A program made the translations under genes and the position numbers. Below are positions 41,902 to 52,034 of a stretch of 58,016 nucleotides of DNA, in pieces (the first letter of the stretch is position 1; each line of letters begins with the position of its first letter). Below the pieces are notes generated by a model. The model saw only the letters and a program-made list of their open reading frames with translations, was not told the origin of the DNA and searched no databases. The stretch is taken from assembly GCA_016764875.1 (NCBI GenBank), contig JAESQX010000117.1, positions 1 to 58,016 on the forward strand. Reading direction: 5' to 3'. Origin of the DNA: Gammaproteobacteria bacterium. GTDB taxonomy: Bacteria; Pseudomonadota; Gammaproteobacteria; Pseudomonadales; Pseudohongiellaceae.

Positions 41902-42357
41902 GTGTTTCGTGGTGTTAACACCATCAACCTTGATGCTAAAGGGCGTATGGCGATGCCTGCCCGGTATCGAGATCAATTGCTGAGTCACTGTGCCGGCCAT
42001 CTGGTGGCTACCATTGATACCAGTTCCCGCTGCCTGTTGTTGTACCCGATTCATGAATGGGAAGAGATACAGCGCAAAATCGAATCTCTGCCAAGTTTAA
42101 ATCCCGTCTCCCGAAGAATTCAAAGATTATTGATAGGCCATGCTACTGACCTTGAACTGGATAGTAATGGCCGAATTCTTCTTCCGCAAACATTAAGGGA
42201 ATACGCGGCCCTGGAAAAGCACATTGCGCTTATCGGCCAGGGTAAGAAACTGGAAATATGGGATCAGCTTGGCTGGATAGAACACCGTGATCAGTTATTG
42301 GTTGAGTCAGATTCCGACGGAGAAATGCCTGAAGATTTGAGATCCCTGTCATTGTAA
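41902..42357 (+). CDS. mraZ: Transcriptional regulator MraZ
   Basis: GTG start giving (M)FRGVNTINLDAKGRMAMPARYRDQLL; SRRIQRLLIGHATDLELDSNGRILLPQ. The 41791 start in the track reads through the operator. Confidence 0.96.
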   Translation: MFRGVNTINLDAKGRMAMPARYRDQLLSHCAGHLVATIDTSSRCLLLYPIHEWEEIQRKIESLPSLNPVSRRIQRLLIGHATDLELDSNGRILLPQTLREYAALEKHIALIGQGKKLEIWDQLGWIEHRDQLLVESDSDGEMPEDLRSLSL

Positions 42358-42372
42358 AAACCGAGATTCGCC

Positions 42373-43308
42373 ATGTCGAATAGCCGTGTCCACGAAACAG
42401 TTTTATTGCAGCAGTCAGTGGATGCTCTGGCGGTGGAAAGTGACGGAATCTATATTGATTGTACTTTCGGGGGAGGCGGTCATTCTCGCCTCATTCTCTC
42501 ATCTCTGGGGCCCCATGGCAGGTTATTTGCAATGGACCAGGATCCCGAAGCTATTAGCATAGCCAGGGAAATGGCGGCGGGCGACTCGAGAATTGTGGTG
42601 GAGCACGGCAATTTTTCAGGCCTGGAGCAAATGGCACACAAATACGGAATATTCGGTGACGTCAGTGGTGTGTTATTTGACCTTGGGGTTTCCTCTCCGC
42701 AACTGGATGTAGCATCTCGCGGATTCAGTTTCATGCGGGATGGGCCGCTGGATATGCGTATGGATCCCGGTTCAGGTCAAAGTGCAGCCGACTGGATAAG
42801 CACTGCCGCAGAAGCGAAAATTGCCGATGTATTAAAGCATTACGGGGAAGAGAAATTTGCCCGGCGCATGGCCCGTGCCATCGTTAAAGCCAGGCTGGTA
42901 GAACCAATAACCACCACAGGTCAGTTAGCAGAAATTGTAAAGCAGGCTAATCCTGCCTGGGAAAGAGGCAAGCATCCTGCTACCAGAGCTTTCCAGGCAA
43001 TTCGAATATTTATTAACGATGAACTGTCGGCATTGAGTAGTGGTCTGGATCAGTCCCTGGAGATTTTGCGTGTTGGTGGGCGTCTGGCCGTAATTAGTTT
43101 TCATTCCCTGGAAGACAAAATAGTTAAGAAATTCATATCTTTGCAGACTAAGGGGGATAACTTTCCAAGAGCTGTGCCGGTACGGCAAAGCGACTTGAAC
43201 CCGAGGTTGAAAAGCGTGGGGAAACTGATACGGGTAACTGACGCTGAAATCAGGCAAAACCCGCGATCGAGAAGTGCGATTTTGAGGATAGCCGAGAAAA
43301 TCGCTTGA
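42373..43308 (+). CDS. rsmH: 16S rRNA (cytosine1402-N4)-methyltransferase
   Basis: YIDCTFGGGGHSRLIL; GVLFDLGVSSPQLD; ISFHSLEDKIVKKF. Confidence 0.98.
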   Translation: MSNSRVHETVLLQQSVDALAVESDGIYIDCTFGGGGHSRLILSSLGPHGRLFAMDQDPEAISIAREMAAGDSRIVVEHGNFSGLEQMAHKYGIFGDVSGVLFDLGVSSPQLDVASRGFSFMRDGPLDMRMDPGSGQSAADWISTAAEAKIADVLKHYGEEKFARRMARAIVKARLVEPITTTGQLAEIVKQANPAWERGKHPATRAFQAIRIFINDELSALSSGLDQSLEILRVGGRLAVISFHSLEDKIVKKFISLQTKGDNFPRAVPVRQSDLNPRLKSVGKLIRVTDAEIRQNPRSRSAILRIAEKIA

Positions 43309-43318
43309 TTTTCGGGCT

Positions 43319-43681
43319 GTGGAAAAAATGAAAAAAAACACCCGTAATAAAAGATCAGCCAGCGCTGCCAGGGCCCAGCCAGTATCGCCCTTGGCTTGGA
43401 TTGGTTTGACCCGAGTGTCTTCTTTAAATCTGCTGCTGTTGATACTGGTATTTCTTGGCTCAGGACTTTCGGTGGTTTTCATGACTTACCAGAATCGGTT
43501 TCTGTTCAATGAATTACAGCAAATGCGTAATCAGGCCAATGAGCTGGAAGTTCAGTGGGGGCAGCTACTAATTGAGCAAAGCACCTTTGGCCTGGAGGGC
43601 AGGATTGAGCGGAAGGCTACGCAGCAGTTGCAACTGCGGGTGCCTGAGGTGGATCGGATTATTATGGTGAAAAATGACTAG
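43319..43681 (+). CDS. ftsL: Cell division protein FtsL
   Basis: Small bitopic protein with coiled coil between rsmH and ftsI; ATG at 43328 is an alternative start. Confidence 0.92.
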   Translation: MEKMKKNTRNKRSASAARAQPVSPLAWIGLTRVSSLNLLLLILVFLGSGLSVVFMTYQNRFLFNELQQMRNQANELEVQWGQLLIEQSTFGLEGRIERKATQQLQLRVPEVDRIIMVKND

Positions 43682-45401
43682 ATCACAATACAAACAACCC
43701 GCCGGCGCCTGGCGACTTAATTTAGTGTACCTGGTCTTGTTCGGTTGCATTGTCGCAATCGGCTGGAGGGTTGGCTTCCTGCATATTGTTGAACGAGATT
43801 TTCTGCAGGGACAGGGTGATGCCCGTACCATAAGAATCGAACCAATAATCGCCAACCGGGGCATCATTACCGACCGTAACGGTGAACCGTTAGCGGTAAG
43901 CACTCCAGTTAAAGCTATCGTGATAAACCCAAAAGAGATTATCGGCGATCCAGATGCTATTCAGGTTCTGGCGGACAATCTGCAGCTGAATGCCCAGGTG
44001 CTGGCTAACAGAGTGTCTGCCAATGCCCACCGGGAGTTCCTCTATGCCAAACGGAGGCTGCCACCGGCGAAAGCTGACGAAATTCTGGCGCTGGGTATCG
44101 CTGGAGTCTCCGCGCAACAGGAATATCAGCGTTATTACCCACAGGGAGAAGTCGCCGCCCACTTGCTTGGTTTCAGTAACGTGGATGATGTCGGCCAGGA
44201 AGGTCTGGAGCTCGCCTATGACGACTGGTTACGCGGGGAGCCAGGCAAGAGGCGGGTAATGAAAGATCGTCGCGGTAATATTATCGAAGAGCTTACTATT
44301 CTGAAGACAGCCCAGCCCGGGAAAAATCTTAAATTAAGTATCGACTTTCGAATTCAAAACCTGGCTTATAGAGAATTGAAGTCAGAATTTATAGCTCGTC
44401 GCGCCGCTTCGGCTACGGCGGTGGTGTTGGATGTAACCAGCGGTGAAGTGCTGGCCATGGTTAATCAGCCGTCCTACAACCCCAATAACAAGTCGAACCT
44501 GACTGATTTCAGTGTGCTTCGTAATCGCGCCATTACCGATATTTTTGAACCTGGCTCTACCATCAAGGCGTTCACTATCGCGGCTGCGTTGGAGAGCGGG
44601 CTGTACCAGAGTACTACCGAGGTTGAAACCCGGGGCTGGATGATGGTTGGTGGGCATGAAGTTAAGGACAGTGTGAATTACGGTGTATTAACTGTTGAAA
44701 AAATTATTACCAAGTCAAGTAATGTGGGTGCCACAAAAATTGCTCTGCGGCTGGGGCCCGAACCGATTCGCGAGGTATTGGCCGCCGTTGGTTTTGGAGA
44801 AGTAACCGGAAGCGGATTCCCTGGTGAGAGGGGCGGATTTTTACCTCCGATACGTTCAGGGTGGAGCTCTATTGAAACAGCTACCCTGTCTTTTGGGTAT
44901 GGCCTGTCGTCGTCAGCATTGCAGCTGGCTCAGGCATACTCGGTGCTGGCCAGTGGGGGAATTAGAAAGCCCCTGACGCTGTTAAAGCTTGATGCATCTG
45001 ACATTGAGGAACTCCCGTCTCACAGAGCAATCAGCCAGGAGGTCGCCGACCAGGTAATGGCCATGCTGGAGACCGTGGTTGATCCCAAAAAAGGGGGCAC
45101 CGCCGTTGAAGCCAATGTGCCGTTTTACCGGGTTGCCGGTAAGACCGGTACAGCAAGGGTCGTGGGTAAAAACGGCTACGAAGAGGATGTGCACAATTCA
45201 CTGTTCGTAGGAGTGGCTCCGGCGAGCAAACCAAAAATAGTTGTGGTAGTGGTTATTAATGAACCCAAGGGGGATGAGCATTATGGTGGTCAAGTGGCAG
45301 CACCGGTTTTTTCAAGAATCGTTTCCGGCGCCATGCGCATATTAAATGTGCCACCTGACAAATTGGCAGATGCTGAACTACTCAGTTCTGGCTCACCATA
45401 A
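43674..45401 (+). CDS. ftsI: Peptidoglycan transpeptidase FtsI (PBP3)
   Basis: FEPGSTIKAF (SxxK), KSSNVG (SxN), AGKTGTARV (KTG). Confidence 0.98.
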   Translation: MTRSQYKQPAGAWRLNLVYLVLFGCIVAIGWRVGFLHIVERDFLQGQGDARTIRIEPIIANRGIITDRNGEPLAVSTPVKAIVINPKEIIGDPDAIQVLADNLQLNAQVLANRVSANAHREFLYAKRRLPPAKADEILALGIAGVSAQQEYQRYYPQGEVAAHLLGFSNVDDVGQEGLELAYDDWLRGEPGKRRVMKDRRGNIIEELTILKTAQPGKNLKLSIDFRIQNLAYRELKSEFIARRAASATAVVLDVTSGEVLAMVNQPSYNPNNKSNLTDFSVLRNRAITDIFEPGSTIKAFTIAAALESGLYQSTTEVETRGWMMVGGHEVKDSVNYGVLTVEKIITKSSNVGATKIALRLGPEPIREVLAAVGFGEVTGSGFPGERGGFLPPIRSGWSSIETATLSFGYGLSSSALQLAQAYSVLASGGIRKPLTLLKLDASDIEELPSHRAISQEVADQVMAMLETVVDPKKGGTAVEANVPFYRVAGKTGTARVVGKNGYEEDVHNSLFVGVAPASKPKIVVVVVINEPKGDEHYGGQVAAPVFSRIVSGAMRILNVPPDKLADAELLSSGSP

Positions 45402-45410
45402 TAAATAAAC

Positions 45411-46946
45411 ATGAATACAGCAGAAGAAATATTGAATAGTGCGTCACTGGTTCATTTAATCACCGCCCTGGTTGAGTTTCCTGCCCCCGTGCCTGCTGAG
45501 CTCAATATTCAGGTCACTGGTGTGAAAATGGATAGCCGCCTTTTACAAAAAGGTGATTTGTTTTTAGCCTGTTTTGGACAGCATCATGACGCCCGTGACT
45601 ACATCGATCAGGCTGTTGAGAATGGTGTTGCCGCCGTGTTGGCAGAGTCCGGGGGCACCTGGCAAGGGATTTCCGTACATAAAGGCGTTGCAGTGATCGC
45701 TGTGGATAATCTGTCTGCAAAAATAAGCGAGATTGCCAGTCGTTTTTATAACGATCCCAGTGCCAGCCTCAAGGTTTTTGGTATTACCGGCACTAACGGG
45801 AAAACCAGTTGCAGCCAGTTCATTGCTCAGGCGCTTGTGGCAAGTGGCAATAACTGTGGCGTTATAGGCACGCTTGGATATGGGCCCTATAACGATTTGA
45901 AAGAAACAACGCACACCACGCCGGACGCTGTTTTTTCACAGATGGCACTGGCGCAAATGTGTAAAGAGGAGATGGATTCGGTAGTTATGGAGGTGTCCTC
46001 CATTGGGTTGCATCAGAACCGGGTTCGGGCAGTAAAGTTTGATACAGCCATATTTACCAATCTAACCCGTGACCATCTTGACTACCATGAAAATATGGGA
46101 AGTTACGTGGAAAATAAGCGTAAGCTTTTCGAGACCGAGGGGCTACGTTCGGCTGTCATTAATCTTGATGACAGGTATGCACTAACAATGCTGGATGGTA
46201 TCCCTCGAAATGTTGAAATACATACCTATAGCATTAAAAACCCTGCAGCTACCGTCTATTCTCGCAACCTGGTTCTTGATCGTCACGGTTTCAGTGCCGA
46301 GATATGCACACCCTATGGCAATGGCACGGTTAAATGCCAGCTGTTTGGATTCTTTAATATCAGCAATGTGTTAGCGACCATAACAACCCTGATCAGTTTT
46401 TTTGCGCGTTATGGAACCGTAGATATAGATAGGATATTCAAATATATTTCCTGTTTGAAGCCGGTAAACGGACGTATGGAGATAGTAGGCCATACAGAAG
46501 AGGTTACCGCTATCGTTGATTATGCCCATACTCCAGATGGATTAAAGTGTGCGCTGACGGCGGTAAAAGATCATTTTCAGGGCAATATCTGGTGTGTATT
46601 CGGCTGTGGTGGCAATCGCGACCGGGGCAAACGCCCTTTAATGGGGGAAATTGCAAATATCTATGCAAGCCATCTGATTATCGCTGATGACAACCCGAGG
46701 AATGAAAGTGGAGAGGAAATTATCAGGCATATTTTGAGTGGCATTGAAGATAGCTCAAAAGTTGAAGTTATCCGCGATCGAGCACAGGCAATTGACCTGG
46801 CGATTACAAGTGCCAGCCCGGGAGATGTCGTTCTGGTGGCCGGTAAGGGTCATGAAACCTATCAGGACATTGGTGGAAATAGAACTATTTTTAGTGACGC
46901 GAACCAGGTCAGATTGGCATTGCAGAAGCGCCTGGAAAAATCGTAG
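45411..46946 (+). CDS. murE: UDP-MurNAc-L-Ala-D-Glu meso-DAP ligase
   Basis: GITGTNGKTSCSQFIAQ; DNPRNE DAP-specificity motif; GKGHETYQ. Confidence 0.98.
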   Translation: MNTAEEILNSASLVHLITALVEFPAPVPAELNIQVTGVKMDSRLLQKGDLFLACFGQHHDARDYIDQAVENGVAAVLAESGGTWQGISVHKGVAVIAVDNLSAKISEIASRFYNDPSASLKVFGITGTNGKTSCSQFIAQALVASGNNCGVIGTLGYGPYNDLKETTHTTPDAVFSQMALAQMCKEEMDSVVMEVSSIGLHQNRVRAVKFDTAIFTNLTRDHLDYHENMGSYVENKRKLFETEGLRSAVINLDDRYALTMLDGIPRNVEIHTYSIKNPAATVYSRNLVLDRHGFSAEICTPYGNGTVKCQLFGFFNISNVLATITTLISFFARYGTVDIDRIFKYISCLKPVNGRMEIVGHTEEVTAIVDYAHTPDGLKCALTAVKDHFQGNIWCVFGCGGNRDRGKRPLMGEIANIYASHLIIADDNPRNESGEEIIRHILSGIEDSSKVEVIRDRAQAIDLAITSASPGDVVLVAGKGHETYQDIGGNRTIFSDANQVRLALQKRLEKS

Positions 46947-46964
46947 GGAACCCCTGAATAATCA
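46945..46964 (+). repeat. Dispersed short motif, copy C (AGGGAACCCCTGAATAATCA)
   Basis: Overlaps the murE stop (TAGGGAACCCCTGAATAATCAGG); contains hairpin CCTGA-ataa-TCAGG. Confidence 0.5.
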
Positions 46965-47010
46965 GGCAAAAATCCCCCGGGGAGAATGGGTAGCAAACTT
47001 GATTGGATCG

Positions 47011-48351
47011 ATGCAATTAGCAACAGTCGCTGAGCAGTTAAAGGGTGAGTTGCATGGCCCGGATAGCCGCTTTAATTCTGTCGTAATTGATACCAGATCG
47101 ATGTGTTCAGGTGATTTATATATTGCTATACAGGGGCAGAATTTTGACGGTAATGATTTCGTAAAAGAGGCCTCTGGTAATGGTGCAAGTGGCGCTATCG
47201 TGCACAACCTGGTTGATGTGGCATTGCCCCAGCTGCTGGTCAAGGACACCACAGTGTCGCTGGGGAAATTGGCGCAAATAAATCGGCGTAGGTCAGCAGC
47301 TACTATAGCTGGAATTACCGGAAGCCAGGGAAAGACAACCGTAAAAGAGATGGTTGGACAGATTTTGACTTTGGCAGGCGATACCCTGGTCACCCGGGGA
47401 AATTTGAATAATGCGATTGGTGTTCCACTTACTCTTTTAGAAATTGAAGCGCGGCATAACTTTGGTGTAATTGAAATGGGTGCAAACCACGCAGATGAAA
47501 TTGCCTATAGCGCCGCGCTGGTGGAGCCGGACATCGCCGTAATTACTAATGCTGCGCCGGCACACCTTGAAGGGTTTGGTTCTCTGGAAGGCGTGGCTCG
47601 AGCGAAAGGTGAGATTATTGATTCGCTGGGATCCGGTGGCATTATGGTTCTAAATGCGGACGATCGTTTTTTCGAAATGTGGAAACACCGGGCCCGAGAG
47701 AAAAAAACAGTCAGTTTTTCGGTGCAGAGTCAGGATACAGATTACTACGCAACTGAAGTAAACAGGCTTGAATCCGGGGGCGTTACCTTTGAGCTCAACG
47801 TGTCGGGAGAAAGCAAGCAGGTGAGCCTGTCTTTGCTGGGTAAGCACAACGTCAGCAATGCTGTCGCAGCTACAGCCGTGGCGATGGAAGCCGGAGCCAG
47901 TTTCGATCAGGTGGTCGAAGGGCTGGCAAATATTGCATCGGTCAAGGGAAGGCTTTTCCCTTTCCTGGGATTTAACCACGGTAGTGTTATCGATGACAGT
48001 TACAACGCTAGCCCGGGCTCATTTCGTGCTGCCATAGATGTTCTTGCCGAGTATCGAGGCCGCAGGATTCTACTGATGGGCGACATGGCTGAACTGGGGA
48101 GTGATACCGACGCAGCACATAAAGCACTGGGGGAATATGCCCGTGAATCCGGTATTGAAGAATTGTGGACCGTGGGTGATTGTAGCGAAGTCAGCGCGAA
48201 ATCTTTCGGGGCTGGTGCAACTCATTTTGGCAGCAGGGCTGAAATGATTAAAAAGTGCAAAGAAGTTATGGGCCCGGATGTAGCGTTGTTGATAAAAGGC
48301 TCCCGGGATGCCGCTATGAATGAAGTCGTCGAGTCCCTCATAGACCTCTGA
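47011..48351 (+). CDS. murF: UDP-MurNAc-tripeptide:D-Ala-D-Ala ligase
   Basis: [31 protein letters not shown]; start at [14 protein letters not shown] because the 46738 start overlaps murE by 209 nt. Confidence 0.96.
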   Translation: MQLATVAEQLKGELHGPDSRFNSVVIDTRSMCSGDLYIAIQGQNFDGNDFVKEASGNGASGAIVHNLVDVALPQLLVKDTTVSLGKLAQINRRRSAATIAGITGSQGKTTVKEMVGQILTLAGDTLVTRGNLNNAIGVPLTLLEIEARHNFGVIEMGANHADEIAYSAALVEPDIAVITNAAPAHLEGFGSLEGVARAKGEIIDSLGSGGIMVLNADDRFFEMWKHRAREKKTVSFSVQSQDTDYYATEVNRLESGGVTFELNVSGESKQVSLSLLGKHNVSNAVAATAVAMEAGASFDQVVEGLANIASVKGRLFPFLGFNHGSVIDDSYNASPGSFRAAIDVLAEYRGRRILLMGDMAELGSDTDAAHKALGEYARESGIEELWTVGDCSEVSAKSFGAGATHFGSRAEMIKKCKEVMGPDVALLIKGSRDAAMNEVVESLIDL

Positions 48352-48379
48352 CAGATTAGAGGGAACAAAAGGTCATATA

Positions 48380-49462
48380 ATGCTTGTTTGGTTATCAGAA
48401 TATTTAATACAGATTGATAGTAGTTTTGCTGTCATTCAATACATTACGGTAAGAGCCATATTCAGCATACTTACAGCTATGGCTGTGTCCTTGATAATTG
48501 GTCCCACAATGATTCGGCGATTGAACTATCACCAGATTGGCCAGGTAGTCAGGGATGATGGCCCTGAAACCCATTTTAGCAAGGCTGGCACACCCACCAT
48601 GGGCGGGGCTCTTATCCTCGTTAGTATCGCACTCAGTACTTTAATATGGTCAGATTTGCGTAACCACTATGTATGGATTGTACTGCTGGTAACTCTGTCC
48701 TTTGGGGCGGTTGGCTGGGTTGATGATTATAGAAAAGTACTGCTCAATAATAGTAAGGGCCTGCCTGCTCGCTGGAAATATTTCTGGCAATCACTTATTG
48801 GAGTGGTTGCGGCCGTGTGGTTGTATTACTCGGCGCTGAGCCCGGTTGAGGTGAGTTATATTGTTCCATTCTTCAAGGATGTTGCGCTGAATCTTGGCAT
48901 CTTCTACATAGTCATAAGTTATTTTGTCATCGTTGGATTCAGTAATGCTGTTAACTTGACTGACGGGCTCGACGGCCTGGCAATTCTGCCAACCGTGCTT
49001 GTTGGCGGGGCGCTGGGGGTTATCGCTTATTTATCCGGCAACACCGTATTTTCTGACTATTTGAACATTCCCTACATTGCCGGCGCTGGTGAAATAATTG
49101 TCTTTTCAGGGTCGATTGTTGGAGCGGGGCTGGGCTTTCTCTGGTTTAACACCTATCCGGCTCAGATATTCATGGGAGACGTGGGCGCGTTGGCGCTGGG
49201 TGCCGCTCTTGGTGCGATGGCGATAATATCACGGCATGAAATTGTGCTGCTTATTATGGGGGGCATATTCGTAATGGAGACCGCCTCGGTAATTCTACAA
49301 GTGGGCTCTTTCAAGTTAACAGGTAAACGATTATTTCGTATGGCACCTATTCACCATCATTTCGAACTAAAGGGGTGGCCAGAGCCGAGGGTAATTGTCC
49401 GGTTCTGGATCATCACAGTCATGCTGGTGTTATTTGGCCTGGCTACGTTAAAACTTCGCTAG
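48380..49462 (+). CDS. mraY: Phospho-MurNAc-pentapeptide transferase
   Basis: [56 protein letters not shown]. Confidence 0.99.
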   Translation: MLVWLSEYLIQIDSSFAVIQYITVRAIFSILTAMAVSLIIGPTMIRRLNYHQIGQVVRDDGPETHFSKAGTPTMGGALILVSIALSTLIWSDLRNHYVWIVLLVTLSFGAVGWVDDYRKVLLNNSKGLPARWKYFWQSLIGVVAAVWLYYSALSPVEVSYIVPFFKDVALNLGIFYIVISYFVIVGFSNAVNLTDGLDGLAILPTVLVGGALGVIAYLSGNTVFSDYLNIPYIAGAGEIIVFSGSIVGAGLGFLWFNTYPAQIFMGDVGALALGAALGAMAIISRHEIVLLIMGGIFVMETASVILQVGSFKLTGKRLFRMAPIHHHFELKGWPEPRVIVRFWIITVMLVLFGLATLKLR

Positions 49463-49479
49463 GGGTTGCTTGGTAAAAG

Positions 49480-50859
49480 TTGGAAAACGAATCGAAGGTT
49501 GAAGCTACAAAGGTGATAGTAGGGCTGGGTAAGACAGGCTTGTCATGTGCCAGGTATCTTAATTCTCAGGGAGAGAGGTTCAAGGTAGTGGATAGTCGTG
49601 AAAATCCTCCGTGCCTGGATAAGTTTGTGTGCGAATTTCCAGATATTGAATGCGAGCTGGGTGAGTTTTCAACATCCACTTTCGTTAATGCCAGTGAGCT
49701 GATCGTTAGTCCGGGTGTTAGTTTAAATATTGATGTGATTATCAAAGCCAGGGAGTCAGGTGTCCCTGTAACCGGTGATATCGATATTTTTAGCAAGGTG
49801 GCAGGTGCTCCGATAGTGGCTGTTACGGGTTCAAATGGTAAAAGTACGGTGGTGAGTTTGCTGGCTGAAATTTTTAGTAAAGCCGGAATCGATTGTGGAT
49901 TGGGAGGCAATCTGGATGGTGAAAACGCTATGCCTGCTCTGGATCTGCTAAGTGAGCCAATTAAGGATCTTTATATTCTGGAATTATCCAGTTTTCAGCT
50001 TGAAACAACCCGCTGTCTTAATGCGGAAGTGGCCGTCATTCTTAATGTCAGTGAAGATCATATGGATCGATATGATGGTCTCGAATCATACCTCAGTGCT
50101 AAACAAAGAATATTTCGAGGGAGCAGGAAAATCATTATCAACAAAGACAGTCAATACAGTAAACCACCAGGAGAGTGCGAGGCTCAGATCTGGGAGTTTG
50201 GAATAGAGGATTCTGAGATACGTGGTTTTCGACTACTAAGAAACGAAGACGAAGAAATTCTGGCGTATAACCTGGAAAAAATAATCAGCGTTAATGATTT
50301 AAAGATATTTGGTCGGCATAACATCTCCAATGTGCTGGCAGCGATGACAATAGCAAAAGCCATGGATGTGGACATGGAGGTGATCAGGGAAGTCGTGCAG
50401 CAGTTTGCTGGATTACCACATCGGTGTCAGTGGGTTGCACAGATCGATGGCGTGAATTTTTATAATGATTCAAAGGGAACTAACGTGGGTGCGACGGTTG
50501 CCGCTATTGAGGGGCTGGGTCAAAGACTTAGCGGGCATATCATATTGATAGCCGGTGGGGTTGGAAAAGGAGCCGACTTTTCTCCCTTGCGAGCAGTGCT
50601 AAACAGGTGGGCCAAAGAAGTGATTCTGATTGGTCGGGATGCAAAGGAAATCGCTGCCGTGCTTGATAGTGAGATGCGAACCTATTTTGCAAAGGACATG
50701 CTCGATGCCGTGAACACGGCGTTGGTAAAGGCAGGCCCTGGTGATGCGGTACTGCTTTCCCCTGCCAGCGCGAGCTTTGATATGTTCAGGAACTTCGAAC
50801 ATCGTGGCCAGGTTTTTACCGATACAGTAAGGAGCTTGCAATGCCAGCAAAAGCACTGA
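49480..50859 (+). CDS. murD: UDP-MurNAc-L-Ala:D-Glu ligase
   Basis: AVTGSNGKSTVVSLLAEIF; NVSEDHMDRYD; FYNDSKGTNVGATVAAIEG; TTG start. Confidence 0.97.
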   Translation: MENESKVEATKVIVGLGKTGLSCARYLNSQGERFKVVDSRENPPCLDKFVCEFPDIECELGEFSTSTFVNASELIVSPGVSLNIDVIIKARESGVPVTGDIDIFSKVAGAPIVAVTGSNGKSTVVSLLAEIFSKAGIDCGLGGNLDGENAMPALDLLSEPIKDLYILELSSFQLETTRCLNAEVAVILNVSEDHMDRYDGLESYLSAKQRIFRGSRKIIINKDSQYSKPPGECEAQIWEFGIEDSEIRGFRLLRNEDEEILAYNLEKIISVNDLKIFGRHNISNVLAAMTIAKAMDVDMEVIREVVQQFAGLPHRCQWVAQIDGVNFYNDSKGTNVGATVAAIEGLGQRLSGHIILIAGGVGKGADFSPLRAVLNRWAKEVILIGRDAKEIAAVLDSEMRTYFAKDMLDAVNTALVKAGPGDAVLLSPASASFDMFRNFEHRGQVFTDTVRSLQCQQKH

Positions 50860-52019
50860 AGGCATCTGGCGCTGTCCGTAGCCCTGCCAGTAAAAATTTA
50901 GCATTGCCGGTTAATGGGCTATTACTGATTACCATATTATTGCTGTCCATTGGCTTGATGATGATGACTTCAGCTTCGATTGAAATCTCAAGCAGTCTGT
51001 ACTCGGATCCGCTTTTTCATCTAAAACGGCAAGCTGTTTTTATGGTTCTCGGAATTGGGGCTATCCTGATTACAATTAGCATTCCCACTCGGATCTGGTA
51101 TTCATACAGTTTTGTGCTGTTGATACTGTCCTATGCTTTGCTGGTAGCAGTATTGATTCCAGGGATTGGTAAAGAAGTTAATGGCAGTTTGCGCTGGATT
51201 GACCTGGGTTTCTTCAATCTGCAACCCTCGGAGTTGGCTAAAGTATTTCTGGTGTTGTATCTGGCGACATTCCTTGAGCGACATCACAATGAGGTGCAGG
51301 AAAAATGGTCAGGGTTCATTAAGCCCTTACTTGTGGTGGGCGTAGCGGTAGCATTGCTGAAGTTCGAACCAGACCATGGAACCATGGTGATACTCATGGT
51401 TACCGCTTTCAGCATGATCTTTCTGGCTGGTGCCAAACTTCACAGATTTATATTTATATTCATCATCTGTATTTGCGGCCTGGTCGCCCTGGCACTGACA
51501 AACCCTTACGTGCTGGACAGAGCACTGTCGTTTTTAAATCCTTTTGATGAAAAATATATCTTCGGAAGCGGCTATCAACTTGCACAGTCACTGATCGCAT
51601 TTGGACGTGGTGAATTGTTTGGTGTGGGGTTGGGAAACAGCATTCAAAAACTATATTTTCTGCCGGAAGCCCATACTGATTTTGTGTTGGCAATCCTGGC
51701 CGAAGAGTTGGGGCTGGCAGGTGTCGCGGTGGTGATCGGCCTGTTTTGCCTTCTGGTATGTAAAGGGCTTTCTATTGGGAAAACCGCCCAGCGAAAAGGT
51801 CGGCTTTTTTCTGCCTATCTGGCTTACGGAATTTCCATAATTTTTGCCAGCCAGATTCTGTTTAATGTGGGAGTGAATACGGGTTTACTACCGACCAAAG
51901 GACTGACCTTGCCTTTTCTTTCCTACGGAGGATCGAGCTTGTTGGTCAGCTGCTTCATGGTGGGGATGTTGATTAGGATTCAATATGAGGATGAACAAGT
52001 CAAGGTGCCAGGACGTTAA
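50841..52019 (+). CDS. ftsW: Peptidoglycan glycosyltransferase FtsW
   Basis: GSLRWIDLGFFNLQPSELAK; GRGELFGVGLGNSIQKLYFLPEAHTDFVLAILAEELG; LPFLSYGGSSLL. Confidence 0.98.
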   Translation: MPAKALKASGAVRSPASKNLALPVNGLLLITILLLSIGLMMMTSASIEISSSLYSDPLFHLKRQAVFMVLGIGAILITISIPTRIWYSYSFVLLILSYALLVAVLIPGIGKEVNGSLRWIDLGFFNLQPSELAKVFLVLYLATFLERHHNEVQEKWSGFIKPLLVVGVAVALLKFEPDHGTMVILMVTAFSMIFLAGAKLHRFIFIFIICICGLVALALTNPYVLDRALSFLNPFDEKYIFGSGYQLAQSLIAFGRGELFGVGLGNSIQKLYFLPEAHTDFVLAILAEELGLAGVAVVIGLFCLLVCKGLSIGKTAQRKGRLFSAYLAYGISIIFASQILFNVGVNTGLLPTKGLTLPFLSYGGSSLLVSCFMVGMLIRIQYEDEQVKVPGR

Positions 52020-52034
52020 AAACGGTGCCGGATA

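Noticed and set aside
46738-47010. 91-residue N-terminal extension of MurF in the ORF track
   Set aside because: Mostly out-of-frame murE sequence; conserved MurF begins at [10 protein letters not shown].
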